A stretch of DNA of 39,215 nt from Ignavibacteriaceae bacterium (GCA_031292455.1 JARLHC010000076.1:1-39215); one strand, 5' to 3'; numbered from the stretch's first letter, positions 25,598 to 35,222 are shown. The notes: a model not told the origin generated them from the sequence alone. Numbers and translations are program-made.

Positions 25598-26565
25598 GAA
25601 AAATACTGGTTACTGGAGCTGCAGGTTACATCGGCAGTGTGCTGGTTAGAAGACTATTAGAAAAAGGTTATAAAGTAAGAGGATTAGATACATTATTTTT
25701 TGGGGGCGAATCATTAATCTCTGTCTATAATAATACTAATTTTGAATTTGTTAAGGGAGATTTACGGGAATTTGATACTATTAAAAAAGGATTGGATGGG
25801 GTAACTGATGTCGTTCATCTTGCTGCTATAGTTGGTGACCCTGCATGTGCAAAACAACCAGAAATAGCAAAGCAAATAAATTGGGAAGCTTCCAGACGTT
25901 TATATGATGAATGTAATAAAGGAAAGATAGATCATTTTGTTTTTGCCTCAAGTTGCAGCAATTATGGGAAAATGCAAGATGATTCTTATATAACAGAGGA
26001 ATCGGAATTAAGACCTGTATCCCTCTATTCAGAGTTGAAGGTTAAATTTGAAAAGTATCTTTTAGAAAATCATATTAGAGGCACTTTTATTCCAACTATA
26101 TTAAGATTTGCGACAGTATACGGGTTGTCATCCAGAATGAGATTTGATCTTACGGTAAATGAATTTATTCGCGAAGTCGCTTTAGGTAACGAACTTAAAA
26201 TATTTGGAGAACAATTTTGGAGGCCTTATTGTCATGTAGAGGATTTATCTGAGTCTTGTATTAAGGTATTAGAATCTTCAGTGGAAAATGTTAAAAAAAA
26301 CGTTTTTAATGTTGGTGATACTAGTGAAAATTATCAAAAGGAAATGATTGCCAGAGAAATACTAAAGATTTTACCTCAGGCCAAAATAAAATATATTCAG
26401 AAAGATGAAGATCCAAGAAATTACAAAGTAGATTTTACGAAAATTAAAAATAAACTTGGATTCAAAATTACCAAAACTATACCGGATGGATTGAAGGAAA
26501 TTTATAATGTGTTAGAAAATGGTATAATTTCGGATCCATATTCATTGAAATATCAAAATATTTAA
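25594..26565 (+). CDS. NAD(P)-dependent sugar epimerase/dehydratase (extended SDR)
   Basis: A 323-residue extended short-chain dehydrogenase/reductase. The nucleotide-binding motif is GAAGYIG near residue 8, followed by GDLRE, VVHLAAIVGDP and FASSCSNYG. The catalytic YxxxK is YSELK. It should oxidise, epimerise or reduce an NDP-sugar. It lies between a nucleotidyltransferase and an aminotransferase, so it probably prepares the keto sugar for amination or modifies the product. It lacks clear 4,6-dehydratase hallmarks such as the TDE active-site triplet. Confidence 0.85.
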   Translation: MRKILVTGAAGYIGSVLVRRLLEKGYKVRGLDTLFFGGESLISVYNNTNFEFVKGDLREFDTIKKGLDGVTDVVHLAAIVGDPACAKQPEIAKQINWEASRRLYDECNKGKIDHFVFASSCSNYGKMQDDSYITEESELRPVSLYSELKVKFEKYLLENHIRGTFIPTILRFATVYGLSSRMRFDLTVNEFIREVALGNELKIFGEQFWRPYCHVEDLSESCIKVLESSVENVKKNVFNVGDTSENYQKEMIAREILKILPQAKIKYIQKDEDPRNYKVDFTKIKNKLGFKITKTIPDGLKEIYNVLENGIISDPYSLKYQNI

Positions 26566-26595
26566 TAAAGCCTATGAATAAAGAGGCATTATATA

Positions 26596-27786
26596 ATGTC
26601 TGATTTTATTCCATTATCGGTTCCTTCGATAAAAGGGAATGAATGGAAATATATTAAAGAATGTTTGGATACCGAATGGGTTTCCTCGGTGGGGAATTAC
26701 GTTGATCAATTCGAAAAGAAAATTGCAGAATACACTGGGACTAAATATGCTGTTGCATGTATTAATGGTACATCTGCTTTGCATGTTTCACTCTTGTTAG
26801 CCGGCGTAAAACCTGAAGATGAGGTAATAGTTCCAACTTTAACATTTATTGCTACTGTAAATTCTATAAAATATTGTGGAGCTTACCCGGTTTTTATGGA
26901 TTCTGACTGTTATTATAATTTAAATACCGAAAAAACTATAGAGTTTATAATAAAAGAAACCGAAATGAAGAAAACTAATATATCAGGAGGAAATGAAGAA
27001 TGGCGTTCTTATAACAAAAGAACGGGAAGATGTATATCCGCTATAATTCCAGTTCATATTTTCGGTAATGCGGTATGGCTTGATGATATATATAAAGTAT
27101 GTAAAGAAAAAAATATTAAGATAATCGAAGATGCTGCTGAAAGTTTAGGTACAAAATATAGTAAAGGTAAATTGAAGGGGAAAAATACCGGTTCAATCGG
27201 TGAATTGGGGTGTCTGTCTTTTAATGGAAATAAAATTATTACAGCAGGTGGCGGGGGGATGATAATAACTAATAATAAAAAATACGCAGAAAAAGCCAAG
27301 TATTTAACAACTCAGGCAAAAGATGATTCTGTAAGATTTATACATAATGAAATTGGTTTTAATTACAGGTTATCCAATATTCAGGCTGCTTTAGGGGTAG
27401 CTCAACTTGAGAAATTAGGTAGTTATATAAAAATCAAAAAGAATAATTATGATTTATATAAAAAATATATCCAAAAAATAGACGGGCTCAATTTAGCAGC
27501 AGTGCCTGAATATGCAGTTAATAATTATTGGATGTATGCTTTGCAAATTGATAAAGAAAGATATGGAAAAGATAAAAAACAATTAATGCGGCATTTACAT
27601 GATAATAATATCCAGTCGAGACCTGTTTGGTATTTAAATCATAAACAGAAAAAATATAAATGCTGCCAGTCTTTCTTTATTGAAGAGGCAGAAATATTGT
27701 ATCAAGAAACATTGAATATACCTTGTAGTGTTAATCTCAGAAAAGAAAGTATATTAAAAGTAATTGAGAAACTTAATGAAAGATAA
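26596..27786 (+). CDS. DegT/DnrJ/EryC1 sugar aminotransferase (LegC-like)
   Basis: A 396-residue PLP-dependent enzyme that aminates a keto sugar nucleotide. It has IPLSVPSIKGNEWKYIKECLDTEWVSS at the N-terminus, and GTSALHVSLLLAGV and VPTLTFIATVNSI, typical of LegC-type 4-aminotransferases. IEDAAESLGTKY supplies the PLP-stacking and binding residues, and K213 in SFNGNKIITAGGGG is the Schiff-base lysine. Length is usual for the family. A GAGG Shine-Dalgarno precedes the ATG. The next gene, an acetyltransferase, overlaps its end, consistent with amination followed by N-acetylation. Confidence 0.9.
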   Translation: MSDFIPLSVPSIKGNEWKYIKECLDTEWVSSVGNYVDQFEKKIAEYTGTKYAVACINGTSALHVSLLLAGVKPEDEVIVPTLTFIATVNSIKYCGAYPVFMDSDCYYNLNTEKTIEFIIKETEMKKTNISGGNEEWRSYNKRTGRCISAIIPVHIFGNAVWLDDIYKVCKEKNIKIIEDAAESLGTKYSKGKLKGKNTGSIGELGCLSFNGNKIITAGGGGMIITNNKKYAEKAKYLTTQAKDDSVRFIHNEIGFNYRLSNIQAALGVAQLEKLGSYIKIKKNNYDLYKKYIQKIDGLNLAAVPEYAVNNYWMYALQIDKERYGKDKKQLMRHLHDNNIQSRPVWYLNHKQKKYKCCQSFFIEEAEILYQETLNIPCSVNLRKESILKVIEKLNER

Positions 27787-28420
27787 AATTGTCGTTATCG
27801 GAGGCGGGGGATGGGGTAGAGTTATTATTAACGCTTTAAAAAAACTCAATATTTATGAGATATTGGGCTATACTGATCTGGTTGATAAGGGGACATTATT
27901 TGGAATTAGATATTTAGGAAACGATGATGTATTAAAAGATATAATTAAGAAATATACAAATTGTAATGCAGTTTTAGGGGTTGGTAATATTATAATTTCA
28001 AAAACCAGGATAGAATTATTTGAAAAAATAAAAAAAATAGGATTTATATTCCCTGTAATAATATCACCAAATGCTATTATAAATGAAGGGGTCGAAATCG
28101 ATGAAGGGACAGTAGTGCTTGACGGTGCAGTTCTGTGTACTTGTGCAAAAATCGGTAAATGTGCAATTGTAAGCTCGAATGTAATTCTTGAACATGATAG
28201 CTCGAGTGGTGATTTTGTGAATTTCTGTGCAGGAGCGATTCTAAGTGGCGGCGCAGCTATCGGGGATAATTCCTTGCTGGGCGTAAGTGCAATTATCGTC
28301 GGATTCAAAAAAGTTGGGAGGGATTGTTTTATAGGTCCTGGTTCAGTTGTAATTAAAGATTTGCTTCTACCTGGTACTTATTTCGGATCACCCGCTAGAA
28401 AAATAAGCATTTCGGAATAG
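27776..28420 (+). CDS. NeuD/PglD-like sugar N-acetyltransferase
   Basis: A protein of about 214 residues. The ATG at 27776 is preferred to the in-frame TTG at 27764 because it starts the family's first strand directly (MKDKIVVIGGGGWGRVI). The N-terminal ~80 residues form a Rossmann-like sugar-nucleotide domain. The rest is a left-handed beta-helix of hexapeptide repeats (INEGVEIDEGTVVLDG, IGDNSLLGVSAIIVG, VGRDCFIGPGSVVIKD). These trimeric enzymes acetylate an amino or hydroxyl group on a sugar with acetyl-CoA. It overlaps the aminotransferase by 11 bp, so the amino group made there is the likely acceptor. Confidence 0.88.
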   Translation: MKDKIVVIGGGGWGRVIINALKKLNIYEILGYTDLVDKGTLFGIRYLGNDDVLKDIIKKYTNCNAVLGVGNIIISKTRIELFEKIKKIGFIFPVIISPNAIINEGVEIDEGTVVLDGAVLCTCAKIGKCAIVSSNVILEHDSSSGDFVNFCAGAILSGGAAIGDNSLLGVSAIIVGFKKVGRDCFIGPGSVVIKDLLLPGTYFGSPARKISISE

Positions 28421-28480
28421 CAAAACCTAACCTTTATATTACCATTAATATTATAAACTGATTTATCCTAAAAGATTTAA

Positions 28481-29614
28481 TTGCATAATATTCACTTATT
28501 CTCATTAAAAGAAAGAAATAAATGGGCTGAATGTTTTAATAAACTTCCCTCTTCTATTCAAGATGTTTATTATACTCCGGAATATTACAATATATATGAA
28601 AAAAACGGGGAGGGTGATGCACGATGTTTTGTTTACGAAGATGGAATGAATATTGCGTTATATCCATTTATGATGAATAATGTTAATGTACTCGGATATG
28701 AGCTAGATGAATCATATTATGATATTCAGGGAGCTTATGGATATAATGGCGTAGTGACTTCTTCTTATGAACCACTTTTTATTAAAAAATTTTATTATGA
28801 ATTACAAAGATATTGTCTAAGTAATAATATAATTGCTGAATTTACAAGATTTCATCCTCTCCTAAAGAACGAAGAATTTTCGAGAGGTTATTTGGAAATA
28901 AATTATAACAGACCTACTGTATATATAGACTTAATAAATAGCTATAATGTAATTTATGAAAATTTTGCACATTCAGTAAAATCAAATCTAAAAAAAGCAA
29001 AAGAGAATAATTTATCGGCAAGTATTTATAAACATGAATATCCTTATAAAAAAGAATTCATTGAAATGTATAATGAAACAATGAAGAGGGTTAATGTTAT
29101 ATCAAAAAATGCTTATGATACAAACTTTTTTGAAAGAACATTTAATAATTTGCCGATAATTCACTTTGTTATATTTAAAGATAATATGCCTATCGCATCG
29201 GCTATATGTTTGGCCCACAATAATTATTTACATATACATTTAGAGGTATCCCGAAAGGAATATTGGTATTTACGCCCAAATGATTTATTGATTAAGGAAA
29301 TTATACAATATGGTTCGGATAATGGCTATACCAAGATTCATCTTGGTGGAGGCCGTACTGTGAGTCCTGATGATTCATTATTACGATTTAAGAAAAAATT
29401 TTCCAATTTGACGTCTGATTTTTATATAGGAGGAAAGATATACGATGAAAAGGTATATACCAATGTATGTAAACAATGGAATGATAGATATCAACACCTA
29501 GCAAATAAATATAAAAATAACATATTAAAATACAAATTTACGGATGATATAAATTATATCCAAGAAGATAGCGATCACTTATTCGACTATGACAAATATT
29601 TATTAAAAAAATGA
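28481..29614 (+). CDS. FemAB/GNAT-fold acyltransferase-like protein
   Basis: A 377-residue soluble protein starting at a TTG (28481), the first possible start after an in-frame stop. The C-terminal half fits the GNAT-like fold of FemAB and related families: VKSNLKKAKENN, MYNETMKRV, HFVIFKDNMPIASAICL, RPNDLLIKEIIQYGSDNGY and KIHLGGGRTVSPDDSLLRFKKKFS. FemAB enzymes pass an aminoacyl group from tRNA to peptidoglycan, and relatives in glycan loci may decorate sugars. Substrate is unknown. The next gene overlaps by 4 bp (ATGA), so the two proteins probably work together. Confidence 0.8.
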   Translation: MHNIHLFSLKERNKWAECFNKLPSSIQDVYYTPEYYNIYEKNGEGDARCFVYEDGMNIALYPFMMNNVNVLGYELDESYYDIQGAYGYNGVVTSSYEPLFIKKFYYELQRYCLSNNIIAEFTRFHPLLKNEEFSRGYLEINYNRPTVYIDLINSYNVIYENFAHSVKSNLKKAKENNLSASIYKHEYPYKKEFIEMYNETMKRVNVISKNAYDTNFFERTFNNLPIIHFVIFKDNMPIASAICLAHNNYLHIHLEVSRKEYWYLRPNDLLIKEIIQYGSDNGYTKIHLGGGRTVSPDDSLLRFKKKFSNLTSDFYIGGKIYDEKVYTNVCKQWNDRYQHLANKYKNNILKYKFTDDINYIQEDSDHLFDYDKYLLKK

Positions 29615-30675
29615 AATTTTTAATTGGTGGTGAGAGCTTTTACAATCCATTAACAATACTTGGAAGAAATATATTTAATATTAATGCATATCTTGACAAT
29701 AATTACGAATACCGATACAATTATTTTACAGGAGGAGGTATCTATTCCCTTTATTATATCCTTATGCATTTGGATATAATCTCAGAGGAATATTGTTTAT
29801 TGCCTTCATATATAAACCCGTCTATTCCGGAACTATTCGACAAATTAAAGATTCATTATAAATATTACAGGATAAATAGTAATCTTAAAATTGATCTTGA
29901 TTTCCTTGATAAAATTATTGATAAAAAATGTAAAGCGTTTCTTGTAATCGACTATTTCGGTTTTCACCATGATAATGAGACAAATCAGTATATCAATAAT
30001 ATAAAAATAAAAGGGATATCAGTTATACAGGATATAGTCCAGGCATTTCTACCAAAGTATAGCCTGATAGGTGATTATTGTTTTAATAGTTTTAGAAAAT
30101 TTATTCCGGTTGATGGTAGCGTAATCTTAAGCCGGAATAAATTAAATATTCAAAATAAACGGAAAAATTTAAGTTATTTGATATGTCGGCATTCTGCTAG
30201 AATTATAAGATTTCTTGAAGTCGAATTGAATATAAATACTTCAAAATTATATCTTTATTTGTATAACCTGTCTGAAACAAAATATTACAATTATTATAAT
30301 ATAAAATTTGACATCTATAATAAAACATTATTACAAAAAATAAATATTGATGATATTGTAAATAAAAGAAGAAGTCGTTATAACCAATTGTTAAATATAC
30401 TATACGAAAAGGCTCTTATAAAGGAAATGCCGGCAGATGTAATTCCCCTGGGATTCCCTATTATTACGGACAATAGAGATAAGTTAAAAAAAACTCTTGC
30501 AAAAATGAATATTTACTGCTCGGTGCATTGGGAATTATTTTCTAATATTTTGCAAAACAACCATTCAGAAAGTGTCTTATTATCAAATAATATCTTAACA
30601 TTTCCTATTAATGACTCGGTTAATGATTCTAATTTTTTGAGATATTTAGAAATAATTAAAAGTATGGTAAAATAA
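29611..30675 (+). CDS. Atypical DegT-like PLP-fold protein
   Basis: A 354-residue protein. It is shorter and more divergent than the neighbouring LegC-like aminotransferase, but the layout is of the same fold type. An N-terminal GGGIYSLYYIL segment fits the cofactor phosphate site, LPSYINPSIPELF is the usual substrate strand, and LVIDYFGFHHD and VIQDIVQAFLP mirror the DegT DxxG/EDxA motifs. K163 in NSFRKFIPVDGSVI sits at the Schiff-base position. A PLP enzyme is likely, but its substrate is unknown. It is coupled by ATGA overlap to the FemAB-like gene, suggesting synthesis and transfer of one unusual acyl or amino group. Confidence 0.7.
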   Translation: MKFLIGGESFYNPLTILGRNIFNINAYLDNNYEYRYNYFTGGGIYSLYYILMHLDIISEEYCLLPSYINPSIPELFDKLKIHYKYYRINSNLKIDLDFLDKIIDKKCKAFLVIDYFGFHHDNETNQYINNIKIKGISVIQDIVQAFLPKYSLIGDYCFNSFRKFIPVDGSVILSRNKLNIQNKRKNLSYLICRHSARIIRFLEVELNINTSKLYLYLYNLSETKYYNYYNIKFDIYNKTLLQKINIDDIVNKRRSRYNQLLNILYEKALIKEMPADVIPLGFPIITDNRDKLKKTLAKMNIYCSVHWELFSNILQNNHSESVLLSNNILTFPINDSVNDSNFLRYLEIIKSMVK

Positions 30676-30779
30676 AATTATTATGAAGAAACTTCTAATT
30701 GTAATATGTCGTGTTATTTAACTGGAAAAAATGCTATTTAAAATAACGGGATATTTAAATTAATATTTTCAGAAAATAT

Positions 30780-32135
30780 TTGGATGTACACAACATTATA
30801 AATAAGGTAGGAAATAATACACGGTCAGGTATTGCCAAAAAGAATATTATCGCCTCCATATTTATTAAAGGATGCAGTGTACTTGTTAATTTGTTATATG
30901 TCCCCCTATTAATTAAAACCTTAGGTAAAACCGAATATGGTATTTGGTTAATATTATCGTCATTAGTCGGGTGGTTTTCATATTTTGATATCGGTATTGG
31001 AAATGGATTAAGAAATAAATTTGCGGAGGCTGTATCACAAGGTGATTACAGATTAGCAAGGATATTCGTTAGCACTGCTTATGCTGTTGTAAGTATTATA
31101 TTTATTATAGTAGGGATGATCGGTATAATAATAATACCGTTATTAAATTGGAATAGTATCCTTAATACTAATGATATTTCAAATTCAGAACTGATTTCTA
31201 TTGTACTTATAGTATTTTCCTTCTTTATAATTAGATTTATTACACAACTTATTGCTGTAATACTTTTAGCCGATCAAAAAACCGCTTTATCCAGCAGTCT
31301 TAGTTTAATCGCAAATATAGTTACTCTCGTTGTGATATTTATATTAAATAAACTATCACTGGCAACCTTATTGGTAAGTAGTTTTATATTAAGTTCTGTA
31401 CCTGTTTTAGTATTTATATTATCTTCTTTTTATTTCTTTACTAAAGATTATAAAAGATATAAACCATCTATATATTTTATTAATTTTAGTTACAACAAGC
31501 AGCTATTTAGATTGGGGATTCAATTTTTTATAATACAATTATCGATGATTATATTTTACTCTTCGACTAATCTTTTAATAACACAATTTTTTTCACCGGA
31601 TGATGTAGCTGTCTATAATATAGGATTCAAATATTTTTCTCTAATTACAATGATATTCGGGATAATATTAGCTCCAATGTGGTCTGCAATAACTGAGGCA
31701 TATGCCGTTAAGGATTATGAATGGATTAAAAAGGTCATGAAGAAACTAAAGATAGCTGCTTTGCTTCTATGCTTGTTAGTATTCTTTATGTTACTGTTTG
31801 CAAATAAATTTTATGAATTATGGGTTGGAAAAATAATATTAATACCTATTAAACTGTCTGCCGTTCTGGCATTAACTACTATTGTTTATATATTTTTTAG
31901 TCCCTATAGTATATTTTTAAATGGTGTAAGTAAAATTAAACTAAATACATATTTAGTCATTTTGCAATCTGTACTTTATATCCCGGTAGCATATTTACTT
32001 GCTAAATATTATAATATGGGGATTTCCGGTATAATATTAGCTGGATTGTTATGTGAATTGCCATTGAGAATAACTCAGCCTCTGCAATATAAACTTATTA
32101 TGGAAAATAGAGCCTATGGTATCTGGAACAAATAA
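30780..32135 (+). CDS. wzx: Wzx-type polysaccharide flippase
   Basis: A 451-residue membrane protein of the MOP superfamily with about 12-14 hydrophobic helices. It moves lipid-linked repeat units across the inner membrane. The N-terminal VNLLYVPLLIKTLGKTEYGIWLILSSLVGWFSYFDIGIGNGLRNKFAEA stretch is characteristic (first membrane segment, then the TEYGIW and GNGLRN loops). The start is a TTG at 30780 because no in-frame ATG follows soon; the frame-shifted ATG at 30784 meets a stop at once. An 8-bp stem with a 3-nt loop ends on the first base of the start codon. The 104-bp gap upstream holds no gene. Confidence 0.92.
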   Translation: MDVHNIINKVGNNTRSGIAKKNIIASIFIKGCSVLVNLLYVPLLIKTLGKTEYGIWLILSSLVGWFSYFDIGIGNGLRNKFAEAVSQGDYRLARIFVSTAYAVVSIIFIIVGMIGIIIIPLLNWNSILNTNDISNSELISIVLIVFSFFIIRFITQLIAVILLADQKTALSSSLSLIANIVTLVVIFILNKLSLATLLVSSFILSSVPVLVFILSSFYFFTKDYKRYKPSIYFINFSYNKQLFRLGIQFFIIQLSMIIFYSSTNLLITQFFSPDDVAVYNIGFKYFSLITMIFGIILAPMWSAITEAYAVKDYEWIKKVMKKLKIAALLLCLLVFFMLLFANKFYELWVGKIILIPIKLSAVLALTTIVYIFFSPYSIFLNGVSKIKLNTYLVILQSVLYIPVAYLLAKYYNMGISGIILAGLLCELPLRITQPLQYKLIMENRAYGIWNK

Positions 32136-33048
32136 CCCTCTTGTTACGGTTATAACGATAACAAGAAACCGTGCATCTTTACTTAAGCGGGCAATATTAT
32201 CAGTTATAAATCAGACCTATAAGAATTTAGAATATATTATAATTGATGGGGCATCGGAGGATAATACCTCAGAGGTGGTTAATTCCTTTCAAGATAAAAG
32301 GATTATTTATATAAAACAGAGCCATAATAAAAATATATCATTATCATGCGACGAAGCCGTTCAATTATCAACTGGGAAATATATAACATTTCTTGATGAC
32401 GATGATAAATATTTGCCCATGAAAATAGAAAAACAAGTAAAACTTATTGAATCACTCCCTAATGACTATGGTCTTGTTTATTGCTGGATGGATTATTATG
32501 ACCAAGATAGTGGTAAAATGATTGGTGAACATCATCCCAATAATAGAGGATATATTTATTACGATTGTATTGAGAAGCAGTCCATGGGTGGGGAACCCAC
32601 ATTGTTTATGAGAAGAGAAGTTTATTTTGATGTTAATGGATGGAATAAGAACTTAAAATTAAGCAGTGACTGGGAATTTAATACCCGTATAGCTCGAAAA
32701 TATTTAATAGATTTTGTCCCGGAAGTGTTAGTCCATGTATATATAAATCATTCATTTTTAAGAATGACAGAAAGCTTTATTCCTAATTCAAGAGATAAGA
32801 TCATAAATTTAATAGAATATACAGAATATTATCTAAATGAATTTAAGGATGGGTTTCAGAAATATCCGGAGAAGAAGATTCCGCACTTAGTTCGTCTGGC
32901 GAAATTACATGCTAGACTAGGTGAAATAAATAATTGTATAATTAATATCAGGCAACTAATCCGTGAATTCGGATTTAATTTGAATATACAAGTAACAATA
33001 TTAAAGTCAATATATTTTTTGATTTCCGGATATTCAATTAGAAAATAA
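32116..33048 (+). CDS. Glycosyltransferase family 2
   Basis: A 310-residue GT-A enzyme that adds a sugar to the lipid-linked repeat unit at the cytoplasmic face. The N-terminal VTVITITRNRASLLKRAI strand, IIDGASEDNTSEV and the metal-binding FLDDDDKY (DxD) motif are clear, followed by GEPTLFMRREVY and LSSDWEFNTRIARKY, typical of acceptor-side GT2 sequence. Its start overlaps the end of wzx by 20 bp. Donor and linkage cannot be predicted. Confidence 0.92.
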   Translation: MVSGTNNPLVTVITITRNRASLLKRAILSVINQTYKNLEYIIIDGASEDNTSEVVNSFQDKRIIYIKQSHNKNISLSCDEAVQLSTGKYITFLDDDDKYLPMKIEKQVKLIESLPNDYGLVYCWMDYYDQDSGKMIGEHHPNNRGYIYYDCIEKQSMGGEPTLFMRREVYFDVNGWNKNLKLSSDWEFNTRIARKYLIDFVPEVLVHVYINHSFLRMTESFIPNSRDKIINLIEYTEYYLNEFKDGFQKYPEKKIPHLVRLAKLHARLGEINNCIINIRQLIREFGFNLNIQVTILKSIYFLISGYSIRK

Positions 33049-34322
33049 TGTTACCAAATAAAAAGACGGAAATAGTTAATGGGGTTAAATGGGATTATCT
33101 ATTAGTTTATTTGATAATAGCTACCTCTGCGATTCCATTTTTTTATCTATATATCGAATTTAAAATAATAAATTTAATAGTTGTACTTATAGTTTTCCTT
33201 TTAAGGGGTAAAACGATTGATAAGTCTATATTTATTTATATATTTTTAACATTAGTGATATTTCTTGGGCAATATTTAACATTCGGTATATTTACTTTTA
33301 CAGATTATTTATCGATAATTATTAGGATATTGATTGCATATTTTACGATAAAAACAGTTTCATTTCGTTTCTTCAATACTTACAGAAATCTAATCTATCT
33401 TTTTGCAATAATAAGTTTCTTCTTCTATTTACCCTCTGTAATTATACCTGGTTTTTCGGACTTTTTTATTTCAAAAATATCACCTTTTCTTAATCCACCT
33501 TTCCAGAACCCACTAAAATCAAGATTCACTCAACAGATAATTCTGTTTAATTTTACAGAAATAGATGAATTAAGAAACTCGGGTCCACTTTGGGAACCTG
33601 GGACATTTGGAGGATTTTTAGTTATTGCTATAATAATTAATACTATTATGAATGGCTCTTTGTTTGAAAAGAAAAATATCGTGATGATAATAGCCCTGTT
33701 GTCAACATTTTCAACTACAAATTATATTGCATTATTTCTCTTTATAATGATTTATTTCATTTTTATTGAAAAAAAATTAAATGCATTTATAATTGTGTTA
33801 CCATTGTTAGCTATTTTTATTGCAATATATTTTGAGGCTGATTTTTTGCAGAAAAAAATTAATTCACAAATAAATGATACCAATATGTATTATAAGTCTG
33901 GTATGGTAGGAAACAGATTTGTAAGTGCTAAAGTTGATATAGAAGACTTCCTTAAGTACCCTATTTTTGGCAAAGGAATAAGTAAAGAAATTAACAAACA
34001 AGTAAATTCCAAATTTGAGGGGCATAGAAGCAACGGTTTAGCAACATATCTCGCAAATTTTGGCATTATATTTTTTCTTTTTTACTTTTTTAATTTATAT
34101 AAATCATTCTTTAGGCTATGTTCATTATATGGATATAAAAAATATCTGAATTATGGAATATTCAGTATTTTGATGATAAGCGGATTTTCTGAGGAATATT
34201 ATAACTTTCCATTTTTTTATGCTCTCACCATGCTGCACTTAATTATCCCTAAAAACATATTGACCCACTTGGAATTTAAGAATAAAACAAAATCTCAAGT
34301 ATTAGTTTCCGAATATCAGTAA
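33048..34322 (+). CDS. wzy: Wzy-type O-antigen/exopolysaccharide polymerase
   Basis: A 424-residue membrane protein with about ten to twelve helices and one large periplasmic loop. It joins flipped repeat units. The loop contains NSGPLWEPGTFGGF (similar to the R/W-EPG motif of Wzy and ligase proteins) and a second region GISKEINKQVNSKFEGHRSNGLATYLANFG with the H-S-N pattern of this family. It shares one base with the preceding gene (TAATG), which implies coupled translation. Wzy proteins diverge strongly, so the call rests on topology, the motif and the locus. Confidence 0.85.
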   Translation: MLPNKKTEIVNGVKWDYLLVYLIIATSAIPFFYLYIEFKIINLIVVLIVFLLRGKTIDKSIFIYIFLTLVIFLGQYLTFGIFTFTDYLSIIIRILIAYFTIKTVSFRFFNTYRNLIYLFAIISFFFYLPSVIIPGFSDFFISKISPFLNPPFQNPLKSRFTQQIILFNFTEIDELRNSGPLWEPGTFGGFLVIAIIINTIMNGSLFEKKNIVMIIALLSTFSTTNYIALFLFIMIYFIFIEKKLNAFIIVLPLLAIFIAIYFEADFLQKKINSQINDTNMYYKSGMVGNRFVSAKVDIEDFLKYPIFGKGISKEINKQVNSKFEGHRSNGLATYLANFGIIFFLFYFFNLYKSFFRLCSLYGYKKYLNYGIFSILMISGFSEEYYNFPFFYALTMLHLIIPKNILTHLEFKNKTKSQVLVSEYQ

Positions 34323-34340
34323 CTGACAGGTAATAAGGAG

Positions 34341-35222
34341 ATGATACGAATTGCGGCTGTTATCCCGACTCATAATAGAATAAAATATTTGAAAAATATT
34401 TTAAATGATCTGTATAATCAAAAAGCAAGTAATTCTATTTTAGAAATAATTGTTGTCGTAGATGGATCAACCGATGGTACGTTGGAAATGCTAAAAAAAG
34501 AATATCCGAAAGTTAAGATTGTTTTAGGTAATGGTGAATGGTGGTATACCAAGAGTATGAACGAAGGATTTAAATTGGGTTTAAAGCTAAAAGAAGATTT
34601 TTTCCTTACATTAAATGACGATCTATCATTACCTGGTGATTACGTAAAAAAGTTACTTGACGATTATAATGGACTTGAAAAAAATAGTATTCTGGGGTCA
34701 ATATCTATATCTGATACCTTCCCTTATAGAATAACATTTTCTGGTGTAAAAAAAATTATTATGTGGAGATTAAAAGAAATACCGTATATAAAAAAATTTT
34801 CAGTGGTCTGTCCTGACGAATTATTTGGTATATTACCATCCCCAATTTTAAGTGGGCGTGGAATACTCATACCTGCAAAATTATTGACTGACTTAAATTA
34901 TTACGATGAGAAATTACCACAATATGGTTCTGAAACTGACTTTTGTTTAAGAGCATTCAAAAATAATATAAACATATATATTACATACAATGCACAAGTT
35001 TATGAAAACAAAAGTCTGACATCAAAAGGAGCTGCTTATAATAAACCAAGGCTATCAGAATTTGTAAGAAGTATGTTTGATATTTATTCCATTAATAGTA
35101 TTCGCAAATCCCTATATATGTATCGGAAACATTGCAATATGCTTGCAATACCAATCCTGTTTGTAATCCTTACTCTTGGTCTTTTTAAAGTCTATTATTT
35201 AAAATATCGATCATTAAAATAA
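34341..35222 (+). CDS. Glycosyltransferase family 2 (rhamnosyltransferase-like)
   Basis: A 293-residue GT2 enzyme. IAAVIPTHNRIKYLKNIL, VDGSTDGTLEML and the DxD-like LNDDLSLPGDYV are the nucleotide-sugar and metal sites. GNGEWWYTKSMNEGFKLGL and LSGRGILIPAKLL and YGSETDFCLRAFKN are typical of the rhamnosyltransferase-like branch. A hydrophobic C-terminal segment (LAIPILFVILTLGLFKVYYL) may bind the membrane. AAGGAG abuts the ATG with no spacing; a second ACAGG lies 10 nt further upstream. Confidence 0.9.
   Translation: MIRIAAVIPTHNRIKYLKNILNDLYNQKASNSILEIIVVVDGSTDGTLEMLKKEYPKVKIVLGNGEWWYTKSMNEGFKLGLKLKEDFFLTLNDDLSLPGDYVKKLLDDYNGLEKNSILGSISISDTFPYRITFSGVKKIIMWRLKEIPYIKKFSVVCPDELFGILPSPILSGRGILIPAKLLTDLNYYDEKLPQYGSETDFCLRAFKNNINIYITYNAQVYENKSLTSKGAAYNKPRLSEFVRSMFDIYSINSIRKSLYMYRKHCNMLAIPILFVILTLGLFKVYYLKYRSLK

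Noticed and set aside
27868-28308. 146-codon open frame on the minus strand
   Set aside because: It lies wholly inside the acetyltransferase gene in an antisense frame, with low-complexity Pro/Ser/Ile composition and no family signature. The plus-strand gene has clear hexapeptide repeats.
30682-30720. 12-codon frame (MKKLLIVICRVI) before wzx
   Set aside because: It looks like the first residues of a glycosyltransferase-type gene but stops at once, and no remnant homology follows in any frame.
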